Source: a virus
IMG/VR virus record: IMGVR_UViG_3300020084_001170
Location: 1-24,212 of that record
Direction: 5' to 3' (one strand)
DNA: 24,212 nucleotides
Positions within the stretch are counted from its first letter, which is position 1; each line of letters opens with the position of its first letter. The notes beneath the pieces were generated by a model. It made no database searches. It was given only the letters and a program-made list of their open reading frames with translations, and was not told the origin of the DNA. Both the position numbers and the translations under genes were made by a program. Shown one piece after another: positions 1 to 7,291 of this stretch.

Positions 1-117
1 AAAATTAAAAAAAAAATAGAAGAAGAAAAAAGAATGAACGTGGAAAGAAATGTTGGTGAAAGTGGTAACAAATCTCTTGACTTAATGAAAAGATTATCCG
101 ATTATTTGGGTAAATAA
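1..117 (+). CDS. C-terminal end of an upstream protein (partial)
   Basis: The window opens inside a reading frame that gives 38 residues and stops with TAA at 115-117. The tail is highly charged (a run of Lys and Glu, then a Ser/Leu-containing stretch ending DYLGK) and would form a helix. It lies just ahead of the scaffold and capsid genes. In T4-type phages that position is held by the portal, small prohead proteins or the prohead protease gene 21, so a head-assembly protein is likely. Too little is present to choose among these. The frame and the stop are seen directly; the role is inferred from position only. Confidence 0.6.
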   Translation, partial: KIKKKIEEEKRMNVERNVGESGNKSLDLMKRLSDYLGK

Positions 118-125
118 AAAAAATT

Positions 126-341
126 ATGGAACAAGGAGAAAAATATTTTGTAGCAAAGATTACATCAGATTTGTTAGATTCGGAATCTGGAAGAGTAAAA
201 AAACAAAAAGAAGAAAAATTAGTTTTGGGTTACACGCCGACGGATGTTGAAGCTAAAGTAACTAAAATCTATGAAAATTACACAATGGATTGGAGAATTA
301 CGTCAATCACAGAAAGTAAAATTGATGAAGTTATAGAATAA
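126..341 (+). CDS. Small DUF4494-like protein
   Basis: This is a 71-residue soluble protein that starts 8 bases after the upstream stop. The layout is a beta-strand-like opening (YFVAKITSDL), a charged turn rich in Lys and Glu, a strand (KLVLGYTPTD), a helix (VEAKVTKIYENY) and a last strand-helix ending DEVIE. This pattern resembles DUF4494, a family of short proteins from Bacteroidota and their phages; the match is from memory and not searched. The function is unknown. It sits between the upstream head-type gene and the scaffold gene and is followed by a terminator, so it probably ends the upstream transcript. If the family assignment holds, it supports a Bacteroidota host. Confidence 0.7.
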   Translation: MEQGEKYFVAKITSDLLDSESGRVKKQKEEKLVLGYTPTDVEAKVTKIYENYTMDWRITSITESKIDEVIE

Positions 342-362
342 AACCCAAAATAATAAAGATTA

Positions 363-397
363 AAAAAGGGAATGACAATAGTTGTTCCCTTTTTTTA
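363..397 (+). terminator. Intrinsic terminator before the scaffold gene
   Basis: GGGAA and TTCCC form a short stem, flanked by a run of A on the left and a run of T on the right, which extends the pairing and gives a U-tract. The loop holds a possible second CAA/TTG pairing. It lies 22 bases after the DUF4494-like stop and would end the upstream transcript. The stem overlaps a spurious ATG at 372, one reason for rejecting a start there for the scaffold gene. Confidence 0.7.
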
Positions 398-458
398 TTG
401 TCAAAAATCAAACTTTTTCAAAAATCAATGTATTTATTTGAATAAAGTCAAAAAAAAA

Positions 459-2096
459 ATGGCAAAAAATCAAAGAGAAATCGAAGACGCGTTATTCCAG
501 ATTAAGAATTTGGAAGAGTCTTTACAAAGAAATGCACAAGGAATACTTTCTTCAACAATGAAGGATGAAATCAAATCATTAGTAAAAGAATCTCTGACAG
601 AACAAGATGAGGTTGAGGATGACGAAGTTGACGTGGACGTTGAGGACACAGATACTGATAATGAAGAAGAAGAAACTGATGACGAAGTATATGCTACAGA
701 TGATGTAGATGATGAAGAAATGATGGGTCAACCAGTTATGCCTTCTGATGATGACACAGTAGATATGACCGGAGCTTCTGATGCTGAAGTTTTAAGAGTA
801 TTTAGAGCAATGGGTGATAACGATGGTGTTATTGTAAAAAGAGACGATAATATGATACATTTATCAGATAACGAAAACGATACAGAATATATTATCCAAC
901 TTTCTGAATCGATGATGGATGATAGTGAATTGAAAGAATTTGGAAAATCTGAATTTGATATGTATTCACATCATTCTGATGGTGAAGATGAAGATGAAGA
1001 TGAATTTGAAGATGACGATGATTTCAGCTTTATGTCATATGATGAAGAAGATGATGACGACTATATGCCTATGAACAAATTGGATATGGGTATTAGAAAA
1101 AAAGGAATGCTTAATCAAGATCCTATGGGTGGAAGATTTAAATCTAATGATTTTGATTTCGAAGAAGAAGATGATTTTGATTTCGAAGAAGAAGATGATT
1201 TTGATTATTCAGAATTTGGGGAAGATAAAGAAACAATCACTATGGATAATGGTCAAGAATCTTCTAGAGAACGAACTGAAAACATCTATGAATTAGAATT
1301 GGATGATGATATGATGGATTTTGAAGATTCTGAAACCCCAATTGAATTTATGGAAGACGATTTTGAAGATATTCGTAACCATAGAATGATGGAGTCAAAA
1401 GGATTCAAAGCAAAAGGTGTTGGAATGGGTAATGCTTCTAAGTATAAAATGAGTAAAAAACCAAATATGGATGGTGGCTTTAAAACTGTTAAGAAAAATG
1501 CCAACAAAACTATGGGTACTGGTAAAGCAAAATTTGAATACAAAGAAGGTGAAAACTTAAATGGTGAATTCAAGGTAAAACCAACTTCTAGAAAATCAGA
1601 ATTTAAAGAAGCTTCAAGAACTTTAGGTAATGGTAAGTCTTGGGGTGAAGGTGGTGTAAATAAAAGAAGAACAGCACCAGCTAACCTAAGAAAAGAAAGT
1701 ACAGAAGAACTTGAATTGTTAAGAACTAAGAATGACGAATACAGAAAAGCACTTGATTTATTTAGAACTAAATTAAATGAAGTTGCGGTATTTAATTCTA
1801 ACCTTGCATACGCTACAAGACTATTTACTGAGCATTCAACAACTAAACAAGAAAAGATAAATATTCTTAGAAGATTTGACAATGTTGAAACTTTAAAAGA
1901 ATCTAAAAATCTTTACAGAACATTAAAGTCTGAATTAGGAAATGTAAAAACAAGTGAAAATACGATTACAGAATCGGTACAGAGAAGAGTTGAAATTACT
2001 CCATCTACTGGATCTGCAGTAAATTTGATTGAATCAAAAACGTATGAAAATCCACAATTTTTACGAATGAAAGACTTAATGACGAAAATAAAATAA
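459..2096 (+). CDS. Prohead core scaffolding protein, T4 gp22-like
   Basis: This 545-residue protein probably forms the internal scaffold around which the capsid shell assembles. I chose the ATG at 459 because the frame upstream of it runs through the terminator and encodes an unrelated hydrophobic stretch. Layout from 459: a helical start (to about residue 45), a very acidic region (about 46-310) packed with Asp/Glu and Met, a Lys/Gly-rich basic region (about 315-430), and a C-terminal helical region (about 435-545). The C-terminal region (KLNEVAVFNSNLAYATRLF, then a 'KINILRRFD' segment) has the look of scaffold tails in T4-type phages. It lies directly before the capsid gene, as in T4 (22 then 23). 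T4 gp22 is about half as long; the extra length is mostly acidic. Sites of the (L/I)-x-E type near the C-terminus (TITE-S, LIE-S) could be cut by a prohead protease. Confidence 0.8.
   Translation: MAKNQREIEDALFQIKNLEESLQRNAQGILSSTMKDEIKSLVKESLTEQDEVEDDEVDVDVEDTDTDNEEEETDDEVYATDDVDDEEMMGQPVMPSDDDTVDMTGASDAEVLRVFRAMGDNDGVIVKRDDNMIHLSDNENDTEYIIQLSESMMDDSELKEFGKSEFDMYSHHSDGEDEDEDEFEDDDDFSFMSYDEEDDDDYMPMNKLDMGIRKKGMLNQDPMGGRFKSNDFDFEEEDDFDFEEEDDFDYSEFGEDKETITMDNGQESSRERTENIYELELDDDMMDFEDSETPIEFMEDDFEDIRNHRMMESKGFKAKGVGMGNASKYKMSKKPNMDGGFKTVKKNANKTMGTGKAKFEYKEGENLNGEFKVKPTSRKSEFKEASRTLGNGKSWGEGGVNKRRTAPANLRKESTEELELLRTKNDEYRKALDLFRTKLNEVAVFNSNLAYATRLFTEHSTTKQEKINILRRFDNVETLKESKNLYRTLKSELGNVKTSENTITESVQRRVEITPSTGSAVNLIESKTYENPQFLRMKDLMTKIK
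1149..1207 (+). repeat. 24-bp in-frame tandem repeat in the scaffold gene
   Basis: A 24-base unit encoding DFDFEEED occurs at 1149-1172 and again, identical, at 1173-1196, followed by the first 11 bases of a third copy. The repeat keeps the reading frame and lengthens the acidic tract. The perfect identity suggests recent duplication by slippage. Confidence 0.9.
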
Positions 2097-2112
2097 ACAT
2101 TTTAAAAAAACA

Positions 2113-2136
2113 GTATATTTATAATATACATAAATA
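2113..2136 (+). promoter_or_regulatory. Candidate promoter region upstream of the capsid gene
   Basis: The 69-base gap before the capsid gene contains a hyphenated inverted repeat (GTATAT, 5-base spacer, ATATAC at 2113-2129). It also has a TATAAT-like element at 2120-2125 and CATAAATA at 2129-2136, one base from the T4 late consensus TATAAATA. The last would place a start about 20 bases before the capsid ATG. In sequence this A/T-rich such matches arise easily by chance, so this is only a candidate. Confidence 0.3.
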
Positions 2137-2165
2137 AAAAAATAAAACAAAAAAAACAAATAAAA

Positions 2166-4007
2166 ATGGGAGCATTATTAGAATCAGGTCTTGTTGGTAA
2201 CATAGGTCTAAAACACCTAAAAGTTATCAAAGAAGATACAATTAACAAATGGGATAGATTAGGATTCCTAGAAGGTCTTAGAGGACATTTAAAAGAGAAC
2301 GTTGCGCAGTTGTATGAAAACCAAGCGTCTCACCTAATTAACGAAGCAACTTCTGAAGGTTCAAACGGAGCTTTCGAAACTGTTGTTTTTCCTATCGTTA
2401 GAAGAGTTTTTTCTAAATTATTAGCTAACGATATCGTATCTGTACAAGCTATGAACTTACCAATTGGTAAATTGTTCTACTTTGTACCTAAAATCCAAGG
2501 ATATTCTACTGATGTTGCAGCAGGTGACGCAGCTCATTATCCACCAGTTGGTTCTCCAGAAGCTGTTAATTTAACACAAAATAGTCCAGGACAAGGTTAT
2601 GATACTGGGTATCCTTATGCAAAAAATCTTTATGATTTATTCTATGAAGGTGCAGAACCAGGATTAGATCCTGCCGGTTTATTTGACTACTCAAAAGGTC
2701 GTTGGTCAGCAATTACAGCTCCAGCCACAGTTGTTGTTTGGTCAAATGGTAATTTAGCTGATGCAATAGGAACAACAGTTAATGCTTATACTGGTAACAC
2801 AAGAAAAGTTCTTATCAAACTTTGTGGATGGACTAACGTACTAGGTGCTGGTAAATTAATTGGTCCTGATGGTAATGAAATCGATTCTGAAACTTTCCTT
2901 TCTGATTTGAAAATCTTACCTAATACAGGTCTTGCGTTTGCGGCTTCTAACGTATGTCCATTACCTACTGCATCTACACCACTTTTATTTAGAGTTGTTA
3001 CTCAAAAATATGGTAAAGGAATCGTTCAATACGGTAGTCAACAAGGAACAACTTTCCCAACAACTGGAAATGGTGGATCTTTCTACGATATCTGTGATGC
3101 GGATGGTTGTATCTTCTTAGAAGTTGACCTTTCTTGCCCTGCTTGTGCATCTTGTGGTTCTGATTCACTTGACGGATACACAGGTTCTTCTATTTCTGCA
3201 ATTACTTCTGGAACATCATTTACTGCTGTATGGAGAAGATATGAAGAATTAGAATTCGAAGAAAAAATCGGAGAAGTTTCTTTTGATTTGGAATCTGTAA
3301 CAGTTTCTGTAACTGAAAGAAAATTAAGAGCACAATGGTCTCCAGAGCTTGCTCAAGACGTTGCTGCGTTCCACAACATCGATGCTGAAGCTGAACTTAC
3401 AGCATTACTTTCTGAGCAAGTTGCTGCTGAAATCGATAGAGAAATCATGAGAGATTTGAGAAAAGGTGCTGCTTGGAACTTAAGATGGGATTACAACGGA
3501 TGGAGAAGATTGTCTTTAACAACTTCTTATACTCAAAAAGATTGGAACCAAACTTTGATTACTGCAATCAACCAATTGTCTGCACAAATTCACAAATCAA
3601 CTTTGAGAGGTGGTGCTAACTGGATTGTTGTATCTTCTGAAGTTTCTGCAATCTTTGATGACTTAGAATACTTCCACGTATCTAACGCGTCTCCTGAGCA
3701 AGACCAATACAACATGGGTATTGAAAGAGTTGGTACTTTAGCTGGTCGTTACCAAGTGTATAGAGACCCTTACTTCCCACCAAACACAATCTTGTTGGGT
3801 CATAAAGGTACTTCTTTATTAGACACTGGATACATCTACGCTCCGTATGTACCTCTTCAATTAACACCTACAATGTATAACCCATTCAACTTTACGCCTA
3901 TCAAAGGTATTATGACCAGATATGCGAAAAAAATGGTAAATAACCGCTTCTATGCCCGTGTTACCGTTGATGGAGTTCGTACATTTGATTTAAGAGAATT
4001 GAGATAA
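2166..4007 (+). CDS. Major capsid protein, T4 gp23-like
   Basis: This 613-residue protein forms the hexamers of the head shell. The clearest family signature is at residues 378-430: a run with the order K-L-R-A-Q-W-S-P-E-L-A-Q-D, then AFHNIDAEAEL and AAEIDREIMRDL, which follows T4 gp23 closely (ELAQDL, HGMDADAEL, EINREV). An earlier block, FPIVRRVF then LANDIVSVQAMNLPIGKLF (75-104), also matches. The first 60 residues are helical and end in LINE-A (57-61), a (L/I)-x-E site close to where T4 gp23 is trimmed (residue 65) by prohead protease. It is about 90 residues longer than gp23. The middle (about 220-345) holds five cysteines, C310, C315, C324, C327 and C330, with a CPACASC core. Scaffold before it and terminator after it fit a single late unit. 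Confidence 0.93.
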   Translation: MGALLESGLVGNIGLKHLKVIKEDTINKWDRLGFLEGLRGHLKENVAQLYENQASHLINEATSEGSNGAFETVVFPIVRRVFSKLLANDIVSVQAMNLPIGKLFYFVPKIQGYSTDVAAGDAAHYPPVGSPEAVNLTQNSPGQGYDTGYPYAKNLYDLFYEGAEPGLDPAGLFDYSKGRWSAITAPATVVVWSNGNLADAIGTTVNAYTGNTRKVLIKLCGWTNVLGAGKLIGPDGNEIDSETFLSDLKILPNTGLAFAASNVCPLPTASTPLLFRVVTQKYGKGIVQYGSQQGTTFPTTGNGGSFYDICDADGCIFLEVDLSCPACASCGSDSLDGYTGSSISAITSGTSFTAVWRRYEELEFEEKIGEVSFDLESVTVSVTERKLRAQWSPELAQDVAAFHNIDAEAELTALLSEQVAAEIDREIMRDLRKGAAWNLRWDYNGWRRLSLTTSYTQKDWNQTLITAINQLSAQIHKSTLRGGANWIVVSSEVSAIFDDLEYFHVSNASPEQDQYNMGIERVGTLAGRYQVYRDPYFPPNTILLGHKGTSLLDTGYIYAPYVPLQLTPTMYNPFNFTPIKGIMTRYAKKMVNNRFYARVTVDGVRTFDLRELR

Positions 4008-4028
4008 TCAAAATCTTAACTAAATAAG

Positions 4029-4059
4029 AAAAAGGAGACAATAAATTGTCTCCTTTTTT
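4029..4059 (+). terminator. Strong terminator after the capsid gene
   Basis: A perfect 9-bp stem (GGAGACAAT at 4034-4042 with ATTGTCTCC at 4045-4053) is flanked by A5 and T6, so pairing can extend and the stem is followed by a U-tract. It lies 21 bases past the capsid stop and should end the capsid transcript. The A-tract on the left means it could also work on the other strand. Confidence 0.88.
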
Positions 4060-4072
4060 ATTTTTATTATGG

Positions 4073-4101
4073 GAACTATAGATTTTTAGATAGAATAGTT
4101 C
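4073..4101 (+). promoter_or_regulatory. Inverted repeat in the leader of the HNH gene
   Basis: GAACTAT (4073-4079) and ATAGTTC (4095-4101) can form a 7-bp stem with a 15-base loop, 12 bases before the HNH start codon. Freestanding homing endonuclease genes in T4 often have leader hairpins that limit their translation from early transcripts. A similar role here is an inference, and the stem is weak. Confidence 0.35.
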
Positions 4102-4113
4102 ATATTTATTAAT

Positions 4114-4791
4114 ATGAAGAAATATGTACCAACACAAGAAATTATTGATGTAATACTTAAAATGTATAATGATGAATTATTAGGTTCTAAATCAATTTCA
4201 AAAGAATTAAATATAAACCAACAAATCATTTTAAGAATTTTGAAAGAAAGTGGTATTCAAGTTGGTCCTTCTGGAAGAAGATTTATAGGTGGTAAAAAAA
4301 TTGCAGATAAAAAATATAGACAAAAAAATAAAGAAAAATTAGATTTAAATTCTAAAAATTGGTATGAACAAAACAAAGAACATAGAAAACAATATTTAAA
4401 AGAATACCGCGAAAAAAACATAGACAAAATTCGTGAAAATAAAAGAAACTACGAAAGAACCCGTAAAGCAAATGACCCAATTTATAAATTAATTAATAAT
4501 TTTAGAACGGCAATCTATCAAGTATTAAAAGAAAACCAAGTTCAAAAAAACGGACATTATTTTGATATATTAAAATATTCACCAGAAAACTTAATAGAAC
4601 ATTTAGAAAGTAAATTCAAAGATAATATGACTTGGGACAATTATGGTGAGTGGCACGTAGACCATATAAAACCAATATCATCTTTTAAAATTACAGAAAT
4701 TGGTGATAACGAATTTATGTCTTGTTGGTCATTAGACAACCTACAACCATTGTGGGGTGATGAAAATATCCGAAAATCAAATAAATTATAA
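4114..4791 (+). CDS. HNH homing endonuclease, freestanding
   Basis: This 225-residue predicted nuclease would cut DNA at an intronless target and spread by repair. The N-terminal 50 residues form a helix-turn-helix-like unit (KSISKELNINQQIILRILKE). Residues 60-130 are a Lys/Arg/Asn-rich helical linker, probably DNA-binding. The HNH fold is C-terminal: WHVDHIKPISSF gives H181, D183 and H184; then LDNLQPLWGDENIRKSNK gives N209, N218 and N223, the H-N-N variant common in phage homing enzymes. All key residues are present, so it may be active. It sits directly behind the capsid terminator, in a region that in T4-type phages is often invaded by such genes, and it is unrelated to its neighbours. 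Its target is probably nearby, for example in a relative lacking the insertion. Confidence 0.85.
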   Translation: MKKYVPTQEIIDVILKMYNDELLGSKSISKELNINQQIILRILKESGIQVGPSGRRFIGGKKIADKKYRQKNKEKLDLNSKNWYEQNKEHRKQYLKEYREKNIDKIRENKRNYERTRKANDPIYKLINNFRTAIYQVLKENQVQKNGHYFDILKYSPENLIEHLESKFKDNMTWDNYGEWHVDHIKPISSFKITEIGDNEFMSCWSLDNLQPLWGDENIRKSNKL

Positions 4792-4805
4792 TCTAATTAA
4801 GGAAG

Positions 4806-5276
4806 ATGAATAGATGGGATATGTTTGAAAGGTTGTTCACATCGTTTTTGGCGTTAGCACAACCCTTCATTGTTTATTTCCTATACGGTGACAATCACGC
4901 AATATCAAGAGTTTGGGACACACCACTACAACCTTTATTTATTATCACAAATGCTCTTGTTAGTTTTTTCTTTTTTAAAATACCTAAATGGAGAATCCCA
5001 GCGTTACTTCTTTTATTATTAACATCGTTTCCGGTTACAGATTATTTTGTATTACATAATATTTTTGCAATACTATTTTTTATATTTTCTGGTGTGTCAC
5101 TCTGGAGTATAAAAAAATTCAGATACTACCTTGGGATATTTTTAATTTCGGCTTTGTTTTTGTTTCATGGATTGTTCTGGGCTGAAACTTGGGGAATAAT
5201 TACTTTGGTTGCGTATCACACACACGTTTTACTATATTCACTTAGCCTTACTAGAAATCGTTCTAATAGCCTTTGA
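4806..5276 (+). CDS. Multi-spanning membrane protein, unknown function
   Basis: This 156-residue protein has five or six hydrophobic helices, roughly at residues 9-27, 42-60, 64-82, 84-101 and 106-128, with a shorter hydrophobic stretch at 130-146. Loops are short, with a Lys/Arg segment near 100-106 and basic residues at the extreme C-terminus, as expected for an inner-membrane protein. No signal peptide, catalytic motif or holin-type organisation was recognised; holins are usually shorter with one to three helices. It starts 15 bases after the HNH gene and may share its transcript. Unusually, the start is preceded by AGGAAG directly next to the ATG, too close for a standard Shine-Dalgarno. 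The last 39 bases overlap the converging gene on the other strand. It may be a host-derived or exclusion protein, but nothing shows this. Confidence 0.7.
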   Translation: MNRWDMFERLFTSFLALAQPFIVYFLYGDNHAISRVWDTPLQPLFIITNALVSFFFFKIPKWRIPALLLLLLTSFPVTDYFVLHNIFAILFFIFSGVSLWSIKKFRYYLGIFLISALFLFHGLFWAETWGIITLVAYHTHVLLYSLSLTRNRSNSL

Positions 5277-5456
5277 AATTACTTCAACTTCACCTATACT
5301 AAAAGCACCTCTTTTATGTGCTGCTTTTACTGATTCAATTAAATAATAAATTGAATGTTCTCTATCCATAGTTGTAAGAATTACATCGAGATGATCTTCA
5401 CTTAAAAGGTTAATAGAACCAAATAAATTACCGAATAGTTTATTTTCATTTTCCAT
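5238..5456 (-). CDS. Small hypothetical protein
   Basis: This 72-residue soluble, mainly helical protein is charged throughout, with a central segment (YLIESVKAAHKRGAFSIGEV) followed by a basic tail. It is not recognised. The start at 5456 faces away from the 370-residue gene, and both starts flank a 16-bp palindrome. Its end overlaps the membrane protein gene by 39 bases on the opposite strand. That reduces confidence in one of the two, but both have plausible protein-like composition. It is the only minus-strand gene inside the otherwise plus-strand left part of the window. Confidence 0.6.
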   Translation of the reverse strand: MENENKLFGNLFGSINLLSEDHLDVILTTMDREHSIYYLIESVKAAHKRGAFSIGEVEVISKAIRTISSKAK

Positions 5457-5464
5457 AAATTATG

Positions 5465-5480
5465 ATATTTATATAAATAT
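5465..5480. promoter_or_regulatory. 16-bp perfect palindrome between divergent starts
   Basis: ATATTTATATAAATAT reads the same on both strands and fills most of the 24-base space between two divergent start codons (5456 minus and 5481 plus). It contains TATAAATA on each strand, the T4 late -10 sequence. These lie too close to the start codons for ordinary leaders, so an operator or an A/T-rich initiation context is as likely as a promoter. A palindrome made only of A and T has a fair chance background. Confidence 0.3.
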
Positions 5481-6593
5481 ATGAAAATAGAAGAGATAAT
5501 AAAGAATGTACTTAAAGAAGCGACTGGTGACTCAACCGGTAGTAGGGGGTCTTTTGCACCACCATTACAACCTGGAATACGTGATTTTGATAAATCAAAA
5601 TTAGCACCTTTTACAGATTCTTTAACAAACTATAAAAGTCCTTTAGTTGCATACGATAGTTATGACCACGATTGGGATTTAACTAAAAATCAAAGGCAAA
5701 GTTTAGAAAAAACAGCAAGAAAGATATCAAATTTTATAAAAAGGCATCCAGAAGCAACTAATAGTGATGAAGATGGTAATGTTTTGAACAGAACTCCAAG
5801 TGGTAAAGAAAATTCAAAAAAATTAGAAATAGTCCCAGTAAAACATAAAAAAAATAAATCAAAAATTAACGAAATAACAACAACAACAACTGCTGGTGAA
5901 TATTCTGGTCCACAAGAACTTGGTTTAAGAAAATGGAAAAAATCAGAACTAGGTGCTTTTGATATTGAAAGCGATAATCCACCAAATAATGTCTTCAAAA
6001 AAAGAACAACAAAAAAAAATGTACATAAAGTAGTTGGTGGTTGGGAACCACAACACGGTAACTTTGAGGTTCCAACATATGATGTTGATGGTGAACACGA
6101 ATCACAATTATCAAAAGGACAACTAACAAATGACCCTATTGAATGGTATAGACCTTTAAAAAGAAAACCAGTAACAAAAAAAGATATTATTAAAAAACAA
6201 AAAATGAATGAAGATCTTGCTGTATGGTTTGGTAAAAAGAAAAAACCAAAAGGTTCTTCAGAACCAAAAGGACCTTGGGTTGATATATGTAGAAAAGTAG
6301 ATGGTAAACATCCACCTTGTGGTAGATCAGACGCTAGCACCGGTTCTTATCCTAAATGTAGAGCGGCAGGTGTGGCAGGAAAAATGTCAGATTCACAAAA
6401 AAGAAATGCTTGTCAACAAAAAAGAAGAGCCGAAAAAAATGACACACAATCTGGAAAAGGTCAAAAACCAGTAATGGTATCACATACGAAAAAAACGAAT
6501 GAAAATATAAAAAGAAGAATTATCACATTAACAGAAAATGATTTAACAAGAATTGTTAAACGTGTTTTAAATGAAGATACAAATAAAATTTAA
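5481..6593 (+). CDS. Basic Lys-rich probable internal head protein with targeting-like ends
   Basis: This 370-residue hydrophilic, strongly basic protein has no membrane segment. It begins MKIEEIIKNVLKEATG and ends with LTENDLTRIVKRVLNED; both are amphipathic helices of the same pattern, closing in (L)-x-E. The pattern recalls the capsid-targeting peptide of T4 internal proteins, which is cut after (L/I)-x-E. Residues 13-47 and 131-164 appear to be two copies of one unit: E, Thr/Ser-rich, then G(I/L)R, an aromatic, KS-x-L and Phe. Residues 243-325 hold a module with WFGKKKKPKG, WVDICRK and GKHPPCGR, then four cysteines in all (C270, C280, C293, C311). I recall similar modules in other phage and large-virus proteins but know no function. 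The best guess is a protein packaged with the DNA. The reading frame stays open after the stop (next entry). Confidence 0.8.
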   Translation: MKIEEIIKNVLKEATGDSTGSRGSFAPPLQPGIRDFDKSKLAPFTDSLTNYKSPLVAYDSYDHDWDLTKNQRQSLEKTARKISNFIKRHPEATNSDEDGNVLNRTPSGKENSKKLEIVPVKHKKNKSKINEITTTTTAGEYSGPQELGLRKWKKSELGAFDIESDNPPNNVFKKRTTKKNVHKVVGGWEPQHGNFEVPTYDVDGEHESQLSKGQLTNDPIEWYRPLKRKPVTKKDIIKKQKMNEDLAVWFGKKKKPKGSSEPKGPWVDICRKVDGKHPPCGRSDASTGSYPKCRAAGVAGKMSDSQKRNACQQKRRAEKNDTQSGKGQKPVMVSHTKKTNENIKRRIITLTENDLTRIVKRVLNEDTNKI

Positions 6594-7004
6594 GGTATTG
6601 GTAGGTTAGATTTAAAATGTGTCAACTATTTAAATGGTAATAAAAAAGAATATTTAGATTATACTTTTTTTAGTGAAACAGAACCAGGACAATTTTCTAT
6701 AAAAAAAATAAAAACTAGTGCAATACCAAATGATGGGATTCAAGAACGAACTAATGAATTATTATTTTTAACAATATCACAACCAAACCAAGAAATAATG
6801 GACTTTATTAAAAGTAGGCTTCCTAATTTTTATTGGAATGAGGCGTTAAAATATATTATTTATTTGTCAACAACAGCAACACCGTCATATTTTTGTAAAG
6901 TAATGCAAAACGGTGTTGACGCAGGCGGTCAAACTTCAGAAAAATGGATTACTTTTTTTGAAAATAGCTCGGTTGCTTATAACTTACCGAATTCAATTTT
7001 CTAA
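6594..7004 (+). pseudogene. Start-less gene remnant
   Basis: Directly after the TAA of the previous gene the same frame stays open for 136 codons and ends with TAA at 7002-7004. The translated stretch is protein-like (for example EYLDYTFFSETEPGQFSIKK and later FYWNEALKYIIYLSTTATPS) but has no ATG for the first 68 codons. An ATG exists only at 6798, in the middle of what reads as one continuous protein. The preceding gene ends in a natural-looking motif, so this is best read as the C-terminal part of a separate gene that lost its start, perhaps when the upstream gene arrived. Alternatives are a short product from 6798 (68 residues) or stop-codon read-through. The protein family is not recognised. 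Confidence 0.6.
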
Positions 7005-7291
7005 TCTTTTTTTTCTGGAACACCACTATCAACTAGTAGATATTTTTTTATAAAAACTAAAAGTTCTTCATCTGACATTTTGTTCATTGCAAGAGCTAAA
7101 CTCTTTTCACCATCGTGAGAGTCACTAAAGTCAACACCATTAATATAGAATTTTTATTTATTAACACTTACCGTTTCAATATTTGACCTTTCAATCGGTT
7201 TTGGCTTTGGCATTACAGTTGGGTAACCTTCTTTTTGACCAAAAGAATTAAAAGAAAATAATAAAGTTAAAACTAAAACTAACTTTTTCAT
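7001..7291 (-). pseudogene. Small secreted-protein gene interrupted by an in-frame TAA
   Basis: From the ATG at 7291 the frame gives a signal peptide (MKKLVLVLTLLFSFNSFG then Q), a Pro/Lys-rich segment, and a TAA at 7156-7154 after 45 residues. The same frame then continues without interruption for 50 more codons (KFYINGVDFSDSHDGEKSL onward, ending EKKD) to a TAG at 7003-7001. The two halves read as one 96-codon protein broken by one nonsense codon. The final TAG overlaps the stop of the plus-strand remnant. The signal peptide has a Lys-rich start, a Leu/Val core and an SFG-Q cleavage region typical of flavobacterial secreted proteins, which supports that host range. A 45-residue secreted peptide could still be made. 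Sequencing error is a possible alternative. Confidence 0.7.

Noticed and set aside
372-458. Earlier ATG for the scaffold gene
   Set aside because: It lies within the terminator stem, and the 29 added residues are hydrophobic and unlike a scaffold start.
1286-1882. 198-codon open frame on the minus strand inside the scaffold gene
   Set aside because: It is antisense to a clear scaffold protein; its Ser/Leu/Phe-rich composition is what Glu/Lys/Asn-rich codons give in reverse.
5690-6340. 216-codon open frame on the minus strand inside the 370-residue gene
   Set aside because: It is antisense to the Lys-rich coding strand, giving long Phe/Leu/Ser runs typical of a shadow frame.
6591-7156. Reassignment of TAA as a sense codon
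   Set aside because: TAA ends most genes here, including the capsid gene, which is followed at once by a terminator; two local read-on frames are better explained by gene decay.
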